The notes beneath the pieces are model-generated. The model made no database searches, had not been told where the DNA came from, and was given only the letters and a program-made list of their open reading frames with translations. The position numbers were made by a program, and so were the translations under genes. Shown piece after piece: positions 23,432 to 25,212 of a DNA stretch of 25,212 nt (its first letter is position 1; every line of letters starts with the position of its first letter). Origin of the DNA: JBEKYD01 sp049509915 (lineage in GTDB: Bacteria; Acidobacteriota; Terriglobia; Bryobacterales; Bryobacteraceae); assembly GCA_049509915.1 (NCBI GenBank), contig JBEKZL010000078.1, forward strand, positions 1-25,212. The letters are read 5' to 3'.

Positions 23432-23762
23432 AGCTATTCCTCAAGCTGCTGTTTGGTGGAATCTTCCTTTGGATGACCGTGATGACCATCAGAACGAGCC
23501 TTGCCATGAGTCTGTGGGAAGCCTGGCCGGGCTACGCGGCCAACCCATGGGCGTTGCCACGCTATGGGAAGCCTACTTCGGCTTTCTTACTTTCTATGTG
23601 TGGGTGGTCTACAAGGAAAGGAAAGTGTGGTTACGCATCTTGTGGTTCCTGCTGATCATGGGCTTGGGGGACATCGCGATTTCTCTCTACGTCTTGATTC
23701 AACTGAATCTTCTACGGGCCGAGGAGCCGGCGGAAACTGTCCTGTGGAGACGAGCGCAATGA
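23428..23762 (+). pseudogene. DUF1475-like membrane protein, frameshifted
   Basis: A small membrane protein of unknown role. The GTG at 23428 overlaps the regulator's stop (GTGA) and has GGAG six bases upstream. The first frame reads VKLFLKLLFGGIFLWMTVMT and continues to GYAANPWA. The natural continuation, VATLWEAYFGFLTFYVWVVY and KERKVWLRILWFLLIMGLGD, is in another frame. One base has been lost between about 23550 and 23553. Restored, the protein would have about 111 residues and three to four membrane helices. The stop overlaps the next ATG (ATGA), so translation coupling to DUF2062 depends on ribosomes reaching this point. Confidence 0.7.
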
Positions 23763-24244
23763 GAGCTGGAGCTGGTTTACTGCGTCGCAGGATCGTGATC
23801 CCCATCCTGGACTTGCTGCGCCAAGGGATCACACCCGAGAAGATCGCGCTGAGTATTGCGCTGGGAATCACGCTCGGCGTAACTCCGGTCCTCGGTTCGA
23901 CTACCATTCTGTGTTTCCTGGCGGCCGTCTTCTTCCGCCTGAACCTGTCAGCGATCCAATTGGTCAGCTGGGTCGTTTACCCCCCGCAGTTGGCCCTCCT
24001 GATCCCATTCATCCGGATGGGCGAGTGGATTTTCGCCCCACGGCCGGCTGGGATCTCCCTGACCCAGATCCTCAACCTGATCCACACCGATGTCTGGAGT
24101 GCTATTGCCACACTCTGGACGGCTATCATGCACGGACTTGTGGCATGGCTGGCCCTAGGTTTGCTGGCATCGCCGGTCATTTACCTGGTACTGGCTGCCG
24201 CTATGAGAAAACTCAGCGCGGCAGTGCGGGCGGAGGCCTCATGA
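23759..24244 (+). CDS. DUF2062 membrane protein
   Basis: A 161-residue membrane protein of the DUF2062 family; function unknown, often near glycosyl or lipid enzymes. The family core is visible: SIALGITLGVTPVLGSTTIL, then FRLNLSAIQLVSWVVYPPQL and LLIPFIRMGEWIF, with a last membrane helix near WLALGLLASPVIYLVLAAAM. ATG 23759 overlaps the DUF1475 stop (ATGA) and its own stop overlaps the DUF1295 start in the same way. It is the only structural gene of this arm that reads through without damage. Confidence 0.85.
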   Translation: MRAGAGLLRRRIVIPILDLLRQGITPEKIALSIALGITLGVTPVLGSTTILCFLAAVFFRLNLSAIQLVSWVVYPPQLALLIPFIRMGEWIFAPRPAGISLTQILNLIHTDVWSAIATLWTAIMHGLVAWLALGLLASPVIYLVLAAAMRKLSAAVRAEAS

Positions 24245-25030
24245 CGGAAGCGATCCTGCATCAACTGATCATGGGGACAACCTCAGTCTGTGTTTTGATG
24301 CTGATACTCTGGCTGATCCACCTGCCTCTGCGGAATGCCGCCATCGTGGATGCGGCTTGGGCTGGCGGCCTGGCTTTGCTCGGCGTGATTTACGCCGCAA
24401 CGGCAGGCGGTTACCGGGTGCGCGCGCTGCCGATTGCGGGCGATGGCGGCTCTCTGGGGCTTGCGGCTGGCGATCTTTCTGCTTTTCACCCGTGTCATCG
24501 GCCATCCGGAAGAGGGTCGCTACGTGCAATTGCGCCGCGAGTGGGGCGGCGACCTGCCGCCGAAATTCCTTCTCTTCTTTCAATTCCAACCTCTGCTGTG
24601 CATACTCCTGTCGGCGCCGTTTCTCTTGGCGGCGCTCAATCCGCAGCCCCACCTGGCCGTCTTCGAGTATGCAGGAACGGCCCTGTGGCTGGTGGCCTGG
24701 ATCGGCGAGTTTTCGGCCGATTTTCAGCTCCCGAGCTTCAAATCCAATTCGGCCAGTCGCGGCACCACTTGCCGGGCGGGCCTCTGGCGATACTCGCGGC
24801 ATCCTAACTATTTCTTCGAGTGGCTGGTCTGGGTGGCCTTCGCGGTGTTCGCCCTGGGCTCTCCGTATGGATACCTGGCCGTGTTCGCCCCTTTCCTGAT
24901 GCTCTTCTTTCTGTCTCGGGTCACCGGCATCCCGGCAACGGAAGCGCAAGCGCTGCGCACCAAGGGTGACGACTACCGGCGATATCAACAAACCACGAGC
25001 GGCTTTGTGCCGTGGTTTCCGAGGAGCTAA
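24241..25030 (+). pseudogene. DUF1295 / steroid 5-alpha-reductase-like membrane protein, frameshifted
   Basis: Member of the DUF1295 family of integral membrane proteins related to steroid reductases and isoprenylcysteine methyltransferases; the substrate is unknown. ATG 24241 overlaps the DUF2062 stop. The first frame reads MLILWLIHLPLRNAAIVDAA and onward to GGYRVRALPIA. The family sequence continues in a second frame from about 24437 (MAALWGLRLAIFLLFTRVIG, then HPEEGRYVQLRREWGGDLPP), and the conserved RYSRHPNYFFEWLVW lies near the end. The two parts differ by one base near 24436-24443. The stop TAA overlaps another ATG (TAATG, 25030). The second part alone could give an N-terminally truncated 198-residue protein. 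Confidence 0.75.
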
Positions 25031-25092
25031 TGGAATCCGTGCAAGCAAGTACTTTGGAAGCCTCGCCCGTCCTTGAGGCCGGTTACACTAAT
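25030..25092 (+). pseudogene. Start of a further operon gene, cut by a transposase sequence
   Basis: ATG 25030 overlaps the DUF1295 stop in the style of the other junctions and begins MESVQASTLEASPVLEAGYT. After about 21 codons the sequence becomes the reverse complement of a transposase. The original gene cannot be identified from so little; a lipid-modifying enzyme would fit the cluster, but that is a guess. Confidence 0.35.
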
Positions 25093-25212
25093 CACTTGTT
25101 CGACCAAGCGATCAAAGGGAGCGATCCCGTTCTGTGCCTCGCAACGGCCAAAGACCCTCGCATGATGCACGTCCAGGGCGGCGATGTAGGCCCAGGCGCC
25201 GCAACGCCAGTA
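25093..25212 (-). mobile_element. IS630-like transposase fragment at the window edge
   Basis: The minus strand entering from the right edge reads GAWAYIAALDVHHARVFGRC and EAQNGIAPFDRLVEQV, which resembles the region around the DDE catalytic core of IS630-type transposases. The similarity ends near 25093 and the frame then runs into cluster sequence to a stop near 25030. Only the part inside the window can be judged; no terminal inverted repeat could be recognised. Confidence 0.55.

Noticed and set aside
22262..24445. Programmed ribosomal frameshifting in the desaturase, DUF1475 and DUF1295 genes
   Set aside because: No slippery heptamer with a downstream structure was seen at any of the three sites, and neighbouring genes show gross deletions. 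Decay or sequence error is simpler.

Overview
The window looks like a chromosomal piece of a high-GC soil Acidobacterium, probably of the Solibacter/Bryobacter group. This is inferred from gene families, not from a marker gene: an Oar-like TonB-dependent outer-membrane protein with a carboxypeptidase-regulatory N-terminus, a 'soil-associated' TIGR03435 protein, a DinB/ankyrin pair of a type common in that group, and many short palindromic intergenic repeats. No rRNA, tRNA or CRISPR array was seen.

Layout. 1-206: long GC-rich inverted repeat. 207-3668 (-): Oar-like outer-membrane protein. 3826-4833 (-): glyceraldehyde-3-phosphate dehydrogenase. 4982-5911 (+): TIGR03435 protein. 5948-9113 (-): DinB protein, ankyrin protein, lipoprotein. 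9176-15114 (-): a compact type III-A CRISPR effector operon, cas10-csm2-csm3-csm4-csm5, followed by an 83-residue unknown. 15191-19107 (+): BON-domain protein, a phosphatase-fold protein with degraded metal sites, dihydroorotate dehydrogenase, and a small secreted protein. 19173-20123 (-): ccmC and a ccmD-like gene. 20243-25212: a broken lipid-modification locus arranged around a CarH/LitR-like B12-binding regulator, ending in a transposase fragment.

The Csm operon is the most distinctive part. Cas10 keeps the GGDD cyclase motif but has no HD nuclease domain and no visible zinc ribbon. Csm2 has a charged RGG-like N-terminal tail of about 52 residues. Csm4 carries a Pro/Ser/Glu-rich insertion of about 200 residues, built from repeats whose DNA matches a palindromic element that also lies between genes in this window, including between cas10 and csm2. 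No cas6, cas1/cas2, CARF effector or array is present, so crRNA and signalling effectors must come from elsewhere if the complex works.

The right-hand 5 kb reads as a decaying light/B12-responsive cluster. One arm (-) held desaturase, FAD oxidoreductase and cyclopropane-fatty-acid (CFA) synthase. The other (+) held the regulator, DUF1475, DUF2062, DUF1295 and a further gene, with stop/start overlaps at each junction. The desaturase, DUF1475 and DUF1295 each carry one apparent single-base frameshift, the FAD gene has lost most of its length, and CFA synthase is split between opposite strands. The regulator and DUF2062 are intact, and a strong palindrome lies in the divergent promoter region.
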